From DASVDK01 sp036562265 [NCBI: Thermodesulfobacteriota bacterium] (GTDB lineage Bacteria > DASVDK01): a stretch of 12,625 bases of DNA. Made by a program: the position numbers and the translations under genes. The DNA is taken from contig DATCKS010000211.1 in the NCBI GenBank assembly GCA_036562265.1, positions 1-12,625 of the forward strand. Reading direction: 5' to 3'. Below the pieces are notes generated by a model. That model made no database searches. It was not told the origin of the DNA and saw nothing but the letters and a program-made list of their open reading frames with translations. Below, piece after piece: positions 1-9,729 of this stretch. The first letter of the stretch is position 1, and each line of letters begins with the position of its first letter.

Positions 1-635
1 CCCTCGAGGCCGAACGGGTTGCCGATGGCGAGGACCCAGTCGCCGACCCTGAGCGCGTCGGAGTCGCCGAGGGTGACCGACGGGAGGGGCGACCTCGGCT
101 CGACCTTGATGAGGGCGAGGTCGGTCTTGGGGTCGCGGCCGATCACCTTGGCCGGGTACTCCTCGCCCGTGGCGAAGGTGACCTTCACGTCGCGGGCGTC
201 CTCGACCACGTGGTTGTTCGTGACGATGTACCCCTCGGGGGAGATGACGAACCCGGAGCCGGCCCCCTGGATGCGCGGGCCGGGCCGGCTGCGGAAGAAG
301 TCCTCGAACGGCGTCCCCGCGAACGGGTTCTGGGCCCCGGCAACCTTCGTGACTTGGATGTTCACGACCGCCGGCTCGAGCCGTTCGACCAGGTCGGCGA
401 ACGAGGAGGGGGCCGACGGCGGGGGCGGCATCGGCGCGATCGTGCCGCGCGGCTCGCCCGAGGCCGGCGCGCCCGACTGCACCTGGGCCACCTGGACCGG
501 GTCGGCGGCGACCGGTTCGCCGGCGCCGGGCTGCGGGCCTCCCCGGCCTCCAATGGCGCTCGTGGCGGCGGCCCCTCCGAAGGCGCCCACGACGAGCGCG
601 GCCAGGATGCTGGCGAAGGCTCCCTTGCGACTCAT
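1..635 (-). CDS. HtrA/DegP-family periplasmic serine protease, N-terminal part (cut by window edge)
   Basis: Trypsin-like serine endoprotease or chaperone of the DegP/DegQ/HtrA type, acting on misfolded proteins in the periplasm. 211 residues are visible. The start MSRKGAFASILAALV gives a basic n-region (R3, K4) and a hydrophobic segment at about 6-24, with possible signal-peptidase sites near residues 24-27; an uncleaved anchor is also possible. A Pro/Ala/Gly-rich linker follows (about 30-78). The protease domain begins near SFADLVERLEPAVVNI (79-93). A DegP-like loop containing EDFFRSRPGP lies at 111-120, then GSGFVISPEGYIVTNNHVVE places the catalytic His at 142. DPKTDLALIKV places the catalytic Asp at 172. 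The fragment ends in AIGNPFGLE; the GNSGGP serine motif and PDZ domains would lie beyond position 1. The ATG at 635 is preceded by GGAGG and GAGGAG, a strong ribosome binding site. The gene diverges from alaS. The family is certain; DegP versus DegQ/DegS cannot be settled without the C-terminus. Confidence 0.93.
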   Translation of the reverse strand, partial: MSRKGAFASILAALVVGAFGGAAATSAIGGRGGPQPGAGEPVAADPVQVAQVQSGAPASGEPRGTIAPMPPPPSAPSSFADLVERLEPAVVNIQVTKVAGAQNPFAGTPFEDFFRSRPGPRIQGAGSGFVISPEGYIVTNNHVVEDARDVKVTFATGEEYPAKVIGRDPKTDLALIKVEPRSPLPSVTLGDSDALRVGDWVLAIGNPFGLE

Positions 636-805
636 GCTCCTCGTCCTCCGAGCCGGGATGGTACCCATCGTGTCAAGGATAGGATAGGGCCGTTGGGCTC
701 TCATGAGAATTCAATTAGAACCGGATGAGAGGCCGCGCCGCCGGCTGGCACGGGGCGGCTCGGGGCGGTAAACTTGAGCATTGTCGCCCTCTTATCGGAG
801 CCATC
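636..805. promoter_or_regulatory. Divergent htrA/alaS promoter region
   Basis: 170-bp intergenic region with an AT-rich core (about 699-720) in an otherwise very GC-rich window, which suggests a divergent promoter. For the minus strand (htrA), TTCTCA (709-704) and TATCCT (686-681) are 17 nt apart, each 4/6 to sigma-70 consensus; TATCCT occurs twice in direct overlap (686-676). For the plus strand (alaS), TTGGGC (693-698) and TAGAAC (716-721) are 17 nt apart, and a second weak -10-like TAAACT lies at 769-774. None is decisive. A near-direct repeat of a 10-mer (CGGGGCGGCT, then CGGGGCGGTA) spans 751-770. The alaS ribosome binding site is CGGAG at 796-800, 5 nt from its ATG. I see no gene here. 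Confidence 0.4.
699..708. repeat. 10-bp perfect palindrome in the htrA/alaS intergenic region
   Basis: TCTCATGAGA is a perfect palindrome, and it overlaps a GAATTC palindrome at 707-712. A second copy of the half-site ATGAGA occurs at 725-730. Because it sits between divergent starts and overlaps the candidate -35 of htrA, it could be an operator, but a 10-bp palindrome can also arise by chance in an AT-richer pocket. Confidence 0.25.
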
Positions 806-3445
806 ATGACCGGCAACGAGATCCGCAGCGCCTTTCTCCGGTACTTCGAACGCAACGGCCACCGCGTCGTCCCGTCGTCGCCGCTCGTGCCGAAGGACGA
901 CCCGACCCTCCTCTTCACCAACGCCGGCATGGTGCAGTTCAAGCGGGTCTTCCTCGGCCAGGAGCAGCGCGACTACGTGCGGGCGGCCACGGCGCAGAAG
1001 TGCGTCCGGGCGGGTGGCAAGCACAACGACCTCGAGAACGTCGGGCGCACGGCACGCCACCACACGTTCTTCGAGATGCTCGGCAACTTCTCCTTCGGCG
1101 ACTACTTCAAGGAAGGGGCGATCGCCTACGCGTGGGAACTCCTGACGAAGGAGTTCGGGCTGCCGGCGTCGAAGCTCTGGATCACCATCTACGAGCAGGA
1201 CGACGAGGCGGGCCGGCTGTGGCAGAAGGTGGCCGGGGTGCCGGCCGACCGCATCGTCAAGATGGGGGAGAAGGACAACTTCTGGGCGATGGGCGACACC
1301 GGCCCCTGCGGCCCCTGCTCCGAGGTCCACTACGACCAGGGGGCGGACGCCGGCTGCGGGAGGCCCGACTGCTCCCTCGGCTGCGAGTGCGACCGGTTCC
1401 TCGAGATCTGGAACCTCGTCTTCATGCAGTTCGACCGCGACGCCTCGGGGACGCTCACGCCGCTGCCGAAGCCGTCGATCGACACCGGTGCCGGTCTCGA
1501 GCGGCTGGCCGCCGTCCTGCAGGGCGTCCGCAGCAACTACGACACCGACCTCCTGCGCGACCTGATCCGCTTCGTCGAGCGCGAGGCGGGGACGCCCTAC
1601 GGCCAGGGGGGCGAGCGGGACGTGTCGATGCGCGTCATGGCGGACCACGCGCGGGCCATGACGTTCCTCATCACCGACGGCGTGCTCCCCTCGAACGAGG
1701 GGCGGGGCTACGTGCTCCGCCGCATCATGCGGCGGGCGGCCCGGCACGCGCGCATGCTCGGCTTCGAGGAGCCGATCCTCTACCGGCTCTCGGGCGAGGT
1801 CGTGGCGATGATGGGCGGCGCCTACCCGGAGCTGCGCGACTCGGCGGCCGCCACGGCGGCGGTCATCCGGAACGAGGAGGAGCGGTTCGGCGAGACGCTC
1901 GCCTCCGGGCTTCGCCTGCTGCGCGAGGAGGTGGAGAAGCTGCGCAGCCGCGGCGCCACGGTGCTGCCGGGCGAGGTCGTCTTCCGGCTCTACGACACCT
2001 ACGGGTTCCCGACCGACCTCACGGCCGACATCCTGCGCGACCAGGGGCTCACCGTCGACCTCGACGGCTTCGAGCGCGAGATGGCGAGGCAGCAGGCGGC
2101 GTCGCGCCAGGCGCACCGGGCGTCGGTCTCCCAGGCGCTGGCGAGCCAGGCGGACGCGCGGTCGCTCCCCACGTCGGTCTTCCGCGGCTACGAGACGCTG
2201 GTCGTCGACGCCAGGATCGCGGTGCTGCTCGACGCCGGCTGGAAGCGGATCGAGCGGGCCGGAGCGGGCCAGTCGGTGCTCCTCGTCGCGCCGGAAACCC
2301 CCTTCTACGCGGAGGGGGGCGGTCAGGTAGGCGACACCGGCGTCATCGTCGGGCCGAACGGCCGGGGCCGCGTGACCGACACGACCTCGCCGGCGAAGGG
2401 GGTCATCGTCCACCACGTCACGGTGGAGGAGGGGACCCTCGCCGAGGGCGATCCGGTTCGCCTCGAGGTCGACCGCCGGCACCGGATCGGCGCCATGGCC
2501 AACCACACCGGCACGCACCTCCTGCACGCGGCGCTCAGGAAGGTGCTCGGCCCGCACGCCACCCAGGCCGGCTCGCTCGTGGCGCCCGACCGGCTGCGGT
2601 TCGACTTCACCCACTTCGCCCCGCTGACCGAGGCCCAGAAGCGCGAGATCGAGGAGCTGGTGAACCTGGTGATCGTCGAGGATCGCCCGGTGGCGCACCT
2701 GCAGCTCCCCTTCGAGGAGGCCAAGCGGCGCGGGGCGATCGGCCTGTTCGACGAGAAGTACGGCGACACCGTGCGGGTGATCGACGTGCAGGACTTCTCG
2801 CTCGAGCTCTGCGGCGGCACGCACGTCCACCGCACCGGACAGATCGGCTTCTTCAAGATCCTCTCGGAGACCGGCCTGGCCTCGGGGGTCCGCCGCATCG
2901 AGGCGATCGCCGGCCCGGAGGCGCTGCGCGTGGTGCAGCGATGGGAGCGGCAGCTCGCCGAGGCGGCCGCGGCGCTCAAGGCGCGGCCGGAGGAGCTGGT
3001 CGACCGGATCGCGAAGCTGCAGCAGCGGCAGAAGGAACTCGAGAAGCAGCTCGAGCAGGCCCGCCGCAGCAGGGCCGTGGCGGCCGCCGATCCGCTCGCC
3101 CAGGCGAGGCCGGTCGCCGGCACGATGCTCCTCGCGGCGCGCGTCGACGCGCCCGACCCGAAGGCGCTGCGCGAGCTGGCCGACGAGCTGAAGGCGAGGC
3201 TGCGCTCGGGCGTCGTCGTGCTCGGCAGCACGAACGACGGCAAGGCGATGCTCGTGGCGTCGCTCACCCGGGACGTCGCCGACCGCTTCGACGCCGGGGC
3301 GATCGTCAAGGAGATCGCGCCGATCGTCGGCGGATCGGGCGGCGGGCGGCGCGACATGGCGCAGGCCGGCGGCTCGAAGCCGGAGGCGCTCGACGAGGCG
3401 CTCGCGCGCGTCGAGGGGATCCTCTCGCGCGTCGTGGCGGCGTAA
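806..3445 (+). CDS. alaS: Alanyl-tRNA synthetase
   Basis: Class II aminoacyl-tRNA synthetase that charges tRNA-Ala with alanine and hydrolyses Ser- or Gly-mischarged tRNA-Ala in the cytoplasm. 879 residues, close to the 876 of E. coli AlaRS. The start MTGNEIRSAFLRYF is the conserved AlaRS N-terminus; an in-frame ATG at 725 would add 27 unconserved residues, and the ATG at 806 has CGGAG 5 nt upstream. The catalytic domain shows the motif-2 region (about 80-103, HHTFFEMLGNFSFGDYF) and motif 3 (TGAGLERL, 227-234). A cysteine cluster (C168, C171, C184, C189, C193, C195) lies in the catalytic domain, as in several bacterial AlaRS. The editing domain has the zinc ligands H567 and H571 (HTGTH) and C669 and H673 (CGGTH). 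A short coiled coil (about 736-757) leads to the C-Ala domain, with its glycine-rich VGGSGGGRRDMAQAGG at 841-856. It is the first gene of a four-gene same-strand cluster and stops 4 bp before glpD. Confidence 0.98.
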   Translation: MTGNEIRSAFLRYFERNGHRVVPSSPLVPKDDPTLLFTNAGMVQFKRVFLGQEQRDYVRAATAQKCVRAGGKHNDLENVGRTARHHTFFEMLGNFSFGDYFKEGAIAYAWELLTKEFGLPASKLWITIYEQDDEAGRLWQKVAGVPADRIVKMGEKDNFWAMGDTGPCGPCSEVHYDQGADAGCGRPDCSLGCECDRFLEIWNLVFMQFDRDASGTLTPLPKPSIDTGAGLERLAAVLQGVRSNYDTDLLRDLIRFVEREAGTPYGQGGERDVSMRVMADHARAMTFLITDGVLPSNEGRGYVLRRIMRRAARHARMLGFEEPILYRLSGEVVAMMGGAYPELRDSAAATAAVIRNEEERFGETLASGLRLLREEVEKLRSRGATVLPGEVVFRLYDTYGFPTDLTADILRDQGLTVDLDGFEREMARQQAASRQAHRASVSQALASQADARSLPTSVFRGYETLVVDARIAVLLDAGWKRIERAGAGQSVLLVAPETPFYAEGGGQVGDTGVIVGPNGRGRVTDTTSPAKGVIVHHVTVEEGTLAEGDPVRLEVDRRHRIGAMANHTGTHLLHAALRKVLGPHATQAGSLVAPDRLRFDFTHFAPLTEAQKREIEELVNLVIVEDRPVAHLQLPFEEAKRRGAIGLFDEKYGDTVRVIDVQDFSLELCGGTHVHRTGQIGFFKILSETGLASGVRRIEAIAGPEALRVVQRWERQLAEAAAALKARPEELVDRIAKLQQRQKELEKQLEQARRSRAVAAADPLAQARPVAGTMLLAARVDAPDPKALRELADELKARLRSGVVVLGSTNDGKAMLVASLTRDVADRFDAGAIVKEIAPIVGGSGGGRRDMAQAGGSKPEALDEALARVEGILSRVVAA

Positions 3446-3449
3446 CGGG

Positions 3450-5093
3450 GTGACGCTCGCCGGGATCGAGCGCCCCGCGTTCGACGTCGCGGTCATCGGC
3501 GGCGGCATGGCGGGGGCGGGCATCGCTCGCGACGCGGCCATGCGCGGGCTCGCGACCGTGCTCCTCGAGCGGCGCGACTTCGCCTACGGGACGACCAGCA
3601 AGTCTTCCAAGCTCATTCACGGCGGCCTCCGCTACCTCGAGCTGTTCGACTTCGCGCTCGTGCGCGAGAGCCTCGTCGAGCGGTCGCGGCTCGAGCGGCT
3701 CGCCCCCCACCTGGTGCGCCCGCTCCCCTTCCTCGTGCCGGTCTACAAGGGCGCCAGGCGGGGGATGATCCGCGTGCGCATCGGCATGCGGCTCTACGAC
3801 CTCCTCACGCCGGGGAAGACGACCGGCCGCTACCGGGGCATCTCGGCCGAGGAGGCGCTGCGGCTCGAGCCCGCCCTCGGCGCCGAGGGGCTCGAGGGGG
3901 CCGGGTACTACTTCGACGACCTCCTGCTCTTCCCCGAGCGGCTCTGCCTCGAGAACGTCCTCTCGGCCCGCCGCGCCGGCGCCGCCGTGGCGAACTACGC
4001 CGAGGTGGTGGCGATGCGCCGCGACGCCGGCGGCTGGACGCTCGAGGTGCGCGACGCCCTCACCGGCGAGGGGCGCCGCCTCGCCGCGCGGATCGTGGTG
4101 AACGCGTCGGGTCCGTGGGTCGACCAGGTCCGGCGCCTGGCCGGCGTGGGCGAGGCGGGGCCCCGGGTCCTCAGGACGACCAAGGGGATCCACGTGGCCG
4201 TCCCGCGCCTCACCGACCGGGCGATCTACCTCGAGTCGGAGCGCGACGGGCGGATGTTCTTCGTGATCCCCTGGCGGGAGTTCTCCTGGGTGGGGACGAC
4301 CGACACGGACTACGCGGGCGACCTCGACCGGGTCGTCGCCACGCGCGAGGAGGTCGACTACCTCCTCGCGAGCCTCGAGCGGGCGCTCCCCGGCCGGGGG
4401 GTCACCGTCGACCGGGTGGCGTACGCGTGGGCGGGGGTGCGGCCGCTCGCGTTCGAGGCGGGCAAGCACGAGTCGGCCGTGTCGCGCGAGCACCGCATCG
4501 TCGCCGAGGCGGACGGCTCGCTCCTCTCCATCACCGGCACCAAGCTCACGACCTACCGGAGCCTCGCGGAGGAGGCGACCGACCGCGTCGCCAGGAGCCT
4601 CGGCCGTCCCTCGAGGAGCCGCACCGCCCGCGTGGCGCTCGACGGCGCCGACACCGACGGCGACCGGATCGAGGCGCGCGCGTGGCTCGACGTGTCGGCC
4701 GAGTCGGCCCGCACGGGGCTCTCCACGCGCACCCTCGAGCGGCTCGTCGAGACCTACGGGCGGCGAGTCGGGAGCGTCCTCGACCTCGTGCAGGCCGACC
4801 CGCGGCTCGGCGCGCCGCTCTGCCCGCACAACCCCGAGGTGGCCGCACAGGTGACGATCGCCTGCCGCGAGGAGATGGCCCGAACGCTCGCCGACGTCAT
4901 GCTGCGCCGCACCGGCCTCGGCCAGGGGGTCTGCCTCGGCCGCGACTGCGCTCCGCAGGTCGCCCGCATGATGGCCGCCCTGCTCGGCTGGGACGAGCGG
5001 CGCGTGGCGCAGGAGCTTGCCGACTACGACTCGATCGTCGCCGACACGGTGGCCTTCCGCGAGGCGCCCGCGCCGGCCGGCGCGAGGGGCTAG
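3450..5093 (+). CDS. glpD: FAD-dependent sn-glycerol-3-phosphate dehydrogenase (aerobic GlpD type)
   Basis: Membrane-associated flavoenzyme that oxidises sn-glycerol-3-phosphate to dihydroxyacetone phosphate and passes electrons to quinone. 547 residues, somewhat longer than E. coli GlpD (501). An N-terminal FAD-binding Rossmann motif FDVAVIGGGMAGAGIARD (11-28) is followed by the family signature TTSKSSKLIHGGLRYLE (48-64). VVNASGPWVDQ (216-226) and ITGTKLTTYRSLAEE (361-375) are conserved in GlpD. The C-terminal DAO_C-type domain (about 400-530) ends with a Cys-containing stretch (C458, C472, C495, C500). There are no transmembrane helices, consistent with a peripheral, monotopic protein. The GTG start is only 4 bp after the alaS stop with no strong Shine-Dalgarno, suggesting translational coupling; the next Met (20) lies inside the FAD motif, so a later start is excluded. 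The stop abuts the glpK start. Anaerobic GlpA is a less likely alternative, as no glpB or glpC follows. Confidence 0.95.
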   Translation: MTLAGIERPAFDVAVIGGGMAGAGIARDAAMRGLATVLLERRDFAYGTTSKSSKLIHGGLRYLELFDFALVRESLVERSRLERLAPHLVRPLPFLVPVYKGARRGMIRVRIGMRLYDLLTPGKTTGRYRGISAEEALRLEPALGAEGLEGAGYYFDDLLLFPERLCLENVLSARRAGAAVANYAEVVAMRRDAGGWTLEVRDALTGEGRRLAARIVVNASGPWVDQVRRLAGVGEAGPRVLRTTKGIHVAVPRLTDRAIYLESERDGRMFFVIPWREFSWVGTTDTDYAGDLDRVVATREEVDYLLASLERALPGRGVTVDRVAYAWAGVRPLAFEAGKHESAVSREHRIVAEADGSLLSITGTKLTTYRSLAEEATDRVARSLGRPSRSRTARVALDGADTDGDRIEARAWLDVSAESARTGLSTRTLERLVETYGRRVGSVLDLVQADPRLGAPLCPHNPEVAAQVTIACREEMARTLADVMLRRTGLGQGVCLGRDCAPQVARMMAALLGWDERRVAQELADYDSIVADTVAFREAPAPAGARG

Positions 5094-6561
<1,468 letters not shown>

Positions 6562-6569
<8 letters not shown>

Positions 6570-8148
6570 CCTGCTGATCCGGGGCGGCCGGGTCGTCGAC
6601 GGCACCGGCCGGCCGGCCTTCCGGGCCGACGTCGCGATCGAGGGGGGGCGGATCCGCGCCGTCGGCCTCCTGCCGCAGGCCGAGGCGCGCCGGGTCATCG
6701 ACGCGACCGGCCGCGTCGTCGCGCCCGGCTTCCTCGACCTCCACAGCCACTCCGAGCTGGCGCTGCTCGCCGATCCCTTCAACCCGCCCAAGCTGGAGCA
6801 GGGCTTCACCTTCGAGCTGCTCGGTCAGGACGGGCTCTCCGTCGCGCCGCTCACGCCGGCCGCGACGGCCGCCACGCGGCAGGCGCTGGCGGGGCTCGCC
6901 GGCGATCCGCCAGGCATCGACTGGAGCTGGCGGAGCGTCGACGACTTCCTCGGGCGCCTCGACGGGCTCGGCCTCTCGGCCGGCTACCTCGTCCCGCACG
7001 CCCAGCTCCGCCGCCTTGCCATGGGGGACGACGACCGGGCGCCGACGCCGGACGAACTCCGCGAGATGCGGCGGCTCCTCAGGGAGGGGCTCGAGCAGGG
7101 CGCCTTCGGCCTCTCGACCGGCCTCGTCTACCCGCCGAACTGCTTCGCCGCCGCGGAGGAACTGGCGGCGCTCGGCGAGGAGGTGGCGGCGGCCGGGGGG
7201 ATCTTCGCCGTGCACCTCCGGAGCGAGGGGGCCGGCATCGAGGCGGCGCTCGACGAGATGCTCGAGGTCGCCCGCCGAAGCGGCTGCCGGCTCCACGTCT
7301 CGCACCTCAAGCTCGCCGGCGCGCCGAGCTTCGGCAAGCTCGACTGGCTCATCGCGCGGCTCGAAGGAGCGCGTGCCGAGGGGCTCGAGGTGACCTGCGA
7401 CCAGTACCCCTACGCCGCCGGGAGCACCGTGATGACCGCCCTCGTGCCGACCTGGGCGCTGGCCGGCGGCCCGGCGGCGCTCAGGCGGCGGCTCGAGGAC
7501 CCGTCCGACCGGGCGCGCATCCACGCCGAGATGGCGGCACGGGGGGAGGGGCCGGCGGGCGGCTTCGACGAGGTCGTCGTCAGCGACCTGCAGGGGGCCA
7601 GGCCGGAGCGCGCCGCCCTCGTCGGCAAGCGCCTCACCGAGATCGCGGCGCTCATGGGGGTCGACCCGGCCACGGCGGTCATCGACCTCCTGCGGGAGAC
7701 GCGCCTGGCCGCCTCGATCATCATCCACAACCAGGCCGATCAGGTCGTCCGGGCGCTCCTGCCGCTCCCGTTCCGCTCGGTCGGCAGCGACGGCCTCCTC
7801 TTCGGCTCGCCCCATCCGCGCGCCTACGGCACGGCGCCCCGCATCCTCGGCCGCTACGTGCGCGAGGAGCGGCGGCTCACCCTCGAGGAGGCGGTCCACT
7901 CCCTCACGGGGCGGGCGGCCGACCACATCGGGCTCGCCGATCGGGGTCGGGTCCTCCCCGGCCTGCGCGCCGATCTCGTCGTCTTCGACCCGGACACCAT
8001 CATCGACCGCGCCACGTACGAGCGGCCCACCGAGCGGCCGATCGGCATCGACCACGTCGTCGTGGGGGGCGCGGTGGTGGTGGAGCAGGGGCGCGTGGTG
8101 CGGAGCGCCGCCCGGCGCGGCGAGGCCTGCCGCGCCCGCAGGCGCTGA
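6562..8148 (+). CDS. N-acyl-D-amino-acid deacylase / D-aminoacylase family amidohydrolase
   Basis: Predicted zinc amidohydrolase cleaving N-acyl-D-amino acids (or a related amide) to a D-amino acid and an acid. 528 residues. A small beta domain formed by the two termini ([13 protein letters not shown], and [10 protein letters not shown] near the end) flanks a TIM-barrel. Metal-site motifs are LDLHSHSE (H61, H63), VHLRSEG (H218), LHVSHLK (H245, H248) and SVGSDGL (D410, the probable catalytic acid/base). [11 protein letters not shown] (279-289) is typical of the family. In the Alcaligenes faecalis enzyme the second metal-ligand segment carries a cysteine 27 residues after the HxH; here the same spacing gives GQDG with D90 instead, so specificity may differ. 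The GTG start overlaps the glpK end by 8 bp and has GGAG at 6551-6554, 7 nt upstream. There is no signal peptide. It is the last gene of the cluster. The family is clear; the substrate is not. Confidence 0.88.
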
Positions 8149-8150
8149 TC

Positions 8151-8171
8151 GCCGCCGGCGGCTATCCGGCG
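8151..8171. terminator. GC-rich hairpin between convergent genes, possible bidirectional terminator
   Basis: The 13-bp gap between the convergent stops and the end of the TPR gene contain a perfect 12-bp palindrome, GCCGCCGGCGGC (8151-8162). An alternative hairpin has arms CGCCGG (8153-8158) and CCGGCG (8166-8171) with a 7-nt loop. No T-tract follows on either strand, so this is not a textbook intrinsic terminator. The position between two converging stops is the main argument. Confidence 0.3.
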
Positions 8172-8893
8172 AGGCGGCGCGCGCGGACGAGCCGGAGGTA
8201 CATCTCGGCGCGGGGGTGGCGGGGGTGCTTCGCGAGGACCGCGCGCCACTCGGCCACCGCCCCCTCCACGTCCCCCGCGGCGTAGCGGGTGATCCCCTTC
8301 TGCACGCCGGCCATGGGGAGGTGCGGCGCCTCCTCCTCGACGCGCGCGAACTCCCGCAGCGCCTCGTCGAACCGTCCCGCGTCCCGTAGCGCGACGCCGA
8401 GCTTGACGCGGATGTCCGGGTAGGTCGGGCAGAGCGCGAGCGCGGCGTGGAAGCCCTCGATGGCCTGGTCGAGGAGCCCCAGCGCGTGGTAGGTGGCGGC
8501 GAGGTCGGCCTGCCGGTTGGCGAGCTTGCCCCGCACGAAGGGGTCGAGCGCCGAGGCCGGCTCCCCGGCGGCAGCCGGCCCGCCCGGGTCGGCCCGGCGG
8601 TAGACCCGTTCGGCCTCGTCGTAGCGCCCGAGGTCCATGAGCGTGACGGCGAGGTTCAGCGCCGCCTCGTTGTAGTGCGGGTTCAGCTCGAGGGCCCGCC
8701 CGAAGCAGGTGAGCGCCTTGCCGAAGGCCCCGCGGCGATGCGCGGCCAGACCGAGCCGGTTCAGCACGTCGGCGTACGGCGCCCCGGTCTCGAGGAAGCG
8801 ATCGAGGAGCGCCTCGGCGCGCTCGAAGTCGCCCCGCTCGAACGCCTCGGTCCCGAGGATGTACAGCTCGTCGCGGGTGAGGTCCGCGGGCAT
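8162..8893 (-). CDS. Tetratricopeptide-repeat protein, function unknown
   Basis: 243-residue soluble helical-repeat protein with about six TPR units: roughly 9-40 ([20 protein letters not shown]), 42-75 ([17 protein letters not shown] and following), 76-101 ([20 protein letters not shown]), 126-158 ([16 protein letters not shown]), 160-192 ([20 protein letters not shown]) and 194-226 ([16 protein letters not shown]). A non-TPR Gly/Ala/Pro-rich insert at about 102-118 separates the two halves. There is no signal peptide, lipobox or membrane segment, so it is predicted to be cytoplasmic. The ATG at 8893 shares one base with the bamD stop (TGATG), implying translational coupling from bamD; no independent Shine-Dalgarno is evident. 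The context suggests a protein-protein scaffold co-produced with BamD. TPR sequence gives no partner, so no function is assigned. Confidence 0.88.
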   Translation of the reverse strand: MPADLTRDELYILGTEAFERGDFERAEALLDRFLETGAPYADVLNRLGLAAHRRGAFGKALTCFGRALELNPHYNEAALNLAVTLMDLGRYDEAERVYRRADPGGPAAAGEPASALDPFVRGKLANRQADLAATYHALGLLDQAIEGFHAALALCPTYPDIRVKLGVALRDAGRFDEALREFARVEEEAPHLPMAGVQKGITRYAAGDVEGAVAEWRAVLAKHPRHPRAEMYLRLVRARRLAG

Positions 8894-9720
8894 CAGCGCG
8901 CGACCGTGCGGCTGCGCGCCTCGGCGGGCGCCGCCCCCATGGACGAGGCCGGAATCGGCTCGAGGCCGGCCTCCGCGAGGAGGGCGGCCGCGCGCCGGCC
9001 GATCTCGGCGTCCCCGTTCCGGTGCAGGACGGTCGACAGCGTCATGCGGGCCGCCTCGTGCCTGGCGAGCCTGAGCTCGCACTCGCCGGCGCGGACCCGG
9101 GCCTCGTCGGCCGCCGGCTGCTCGGGGTACTTGGTCCAGACCTTCGTGTAGCGCCTGAGCGCCGCCTCGTAGCGATCCCGGCGGAAGTAGAAGTCGCCGA
9201 TGTACAGCTCGTGGGCCGCGAGCTCCGCCCGCGCCTCGGCGAGCCTCGTCCGCGCCATGTCGGCGTACTCGGAGCCCGGGTACTTCTCGAGGAGGGTCTC
9301 GAACACCTCGGCGGCCTTGCGCGTCTGGGTCGGATCGCGGTCGTAGGTCGCGCGCTGGTGGAAGTGCGCCGACCCGAGGAGGTAGGTGGCGTACGGCGCG
9401 AGCGGGTGGGTCGGCCGCATCTTGAGGAACTGCTCGTAGGTGGCCGCCGCCTCGGGGTACTTCCGGTCGAGGAAGTACATGTCGGCGAGGCGCAGCTCGG
9501 CGTACGGCGCGGTCCGGTGGTAGGGGTAGCCGTCGACGAGCTTCTTGAACTCCTCGGCCGCCTGGTCCCACCGCTTGCGCGCGATCTCGCGCTCGGCCCT
9601 GGCGTAGAGCTCCTCGGGCGGGATGGCGCGGATCATCGCCGTCTTGGAGGCGCAGGCAGGCAGGAGGGTCGCCAGGAGACCGGCGGCAAGCAGGCGAGCG
9701 GCTCTCGATCTCCCGATCAT
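8893..9720 (-). CDS. bamD: Outer membrane protein assembly factor BamD (TPR lipoprotein)
   Basis: Lipoprotein subunit of the BAM complex, which folds beta-barrel proteins into the outer membrane; it acts at the periplasmic face with BamA. 275 residues. The signal peptide is [20 protein letters not shown] and the lipobox LPAC has the lipidated Cys at 23; Pro at -2 is slightly atypical. The mature part has about five TPR-like units: [20 protein letters not shown] (34-53), [20 protein letters not shown] (73-92), then the BamD-typical [13 protein letters not shown] (110-122) followed by [15 protein letters not shown] (126-140), then [20 protein letters not shown] (168-187) and [16 protein letters not shown] (209-224). 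The start is fixed: an in-frame stop lies at 9756-9754 and no other start codon falls between. GGAG abuts the ATG with zero spacing, too close for a normal Shine-Dalgarno; AAGG is 8 nt away. First gene of a two-gene unit. Its presence marks a diderm. Confidence 0.94.
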   Translation of the reverse strand: MIGRSRAARLLAAGLLATLLPACASKTAMIRAIPPEELYARAEREIARKRWDQAAEEFKKLVDGYPYHRTAPYAELRLADMYFLDRKYPEAAATYEQFLKMRPTHPLAPYATYLLGSAHFHQRATYDRDPTQTRKAAEVFETLLEKYPGSEYADMARTRLAEARAELAAHELYIGDFYFRRDRYEAALRRYTKVWTKYPEQPAADEARVRAGECELRLARHEAARMTLSTVLHRNGDAEIGRRAAALLAEAGLEPIPASSMGAAPAEARSRTVAR

Positions 9721-9729
9721 CTCCGGAAC

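Noticed and set aside
671-676. Perfect TTGACA -35 hexamer for htrA on the minus strand
   Set aside because: No -10-like hexamer lies 15-19 nt downstream (GCTCGG at 17 nt), so it does not make a promoter as it stands.
19-728. Plus-strand open frames opposite the htrA fragment
   Set aside because: The minus strand reads a clear DegP-type protease with signal peptide, His and Asp of the triad and a strong ribosome binding site; the plus-strand readings have no protein-like features.
725-805. Upstream ATG at 725 as the alaS start
   Set aside because: It would add 27 unconserved residues. The ATG at 806 begins the conserved AlaRS N-terminus and has a well-spaced CGGAG.
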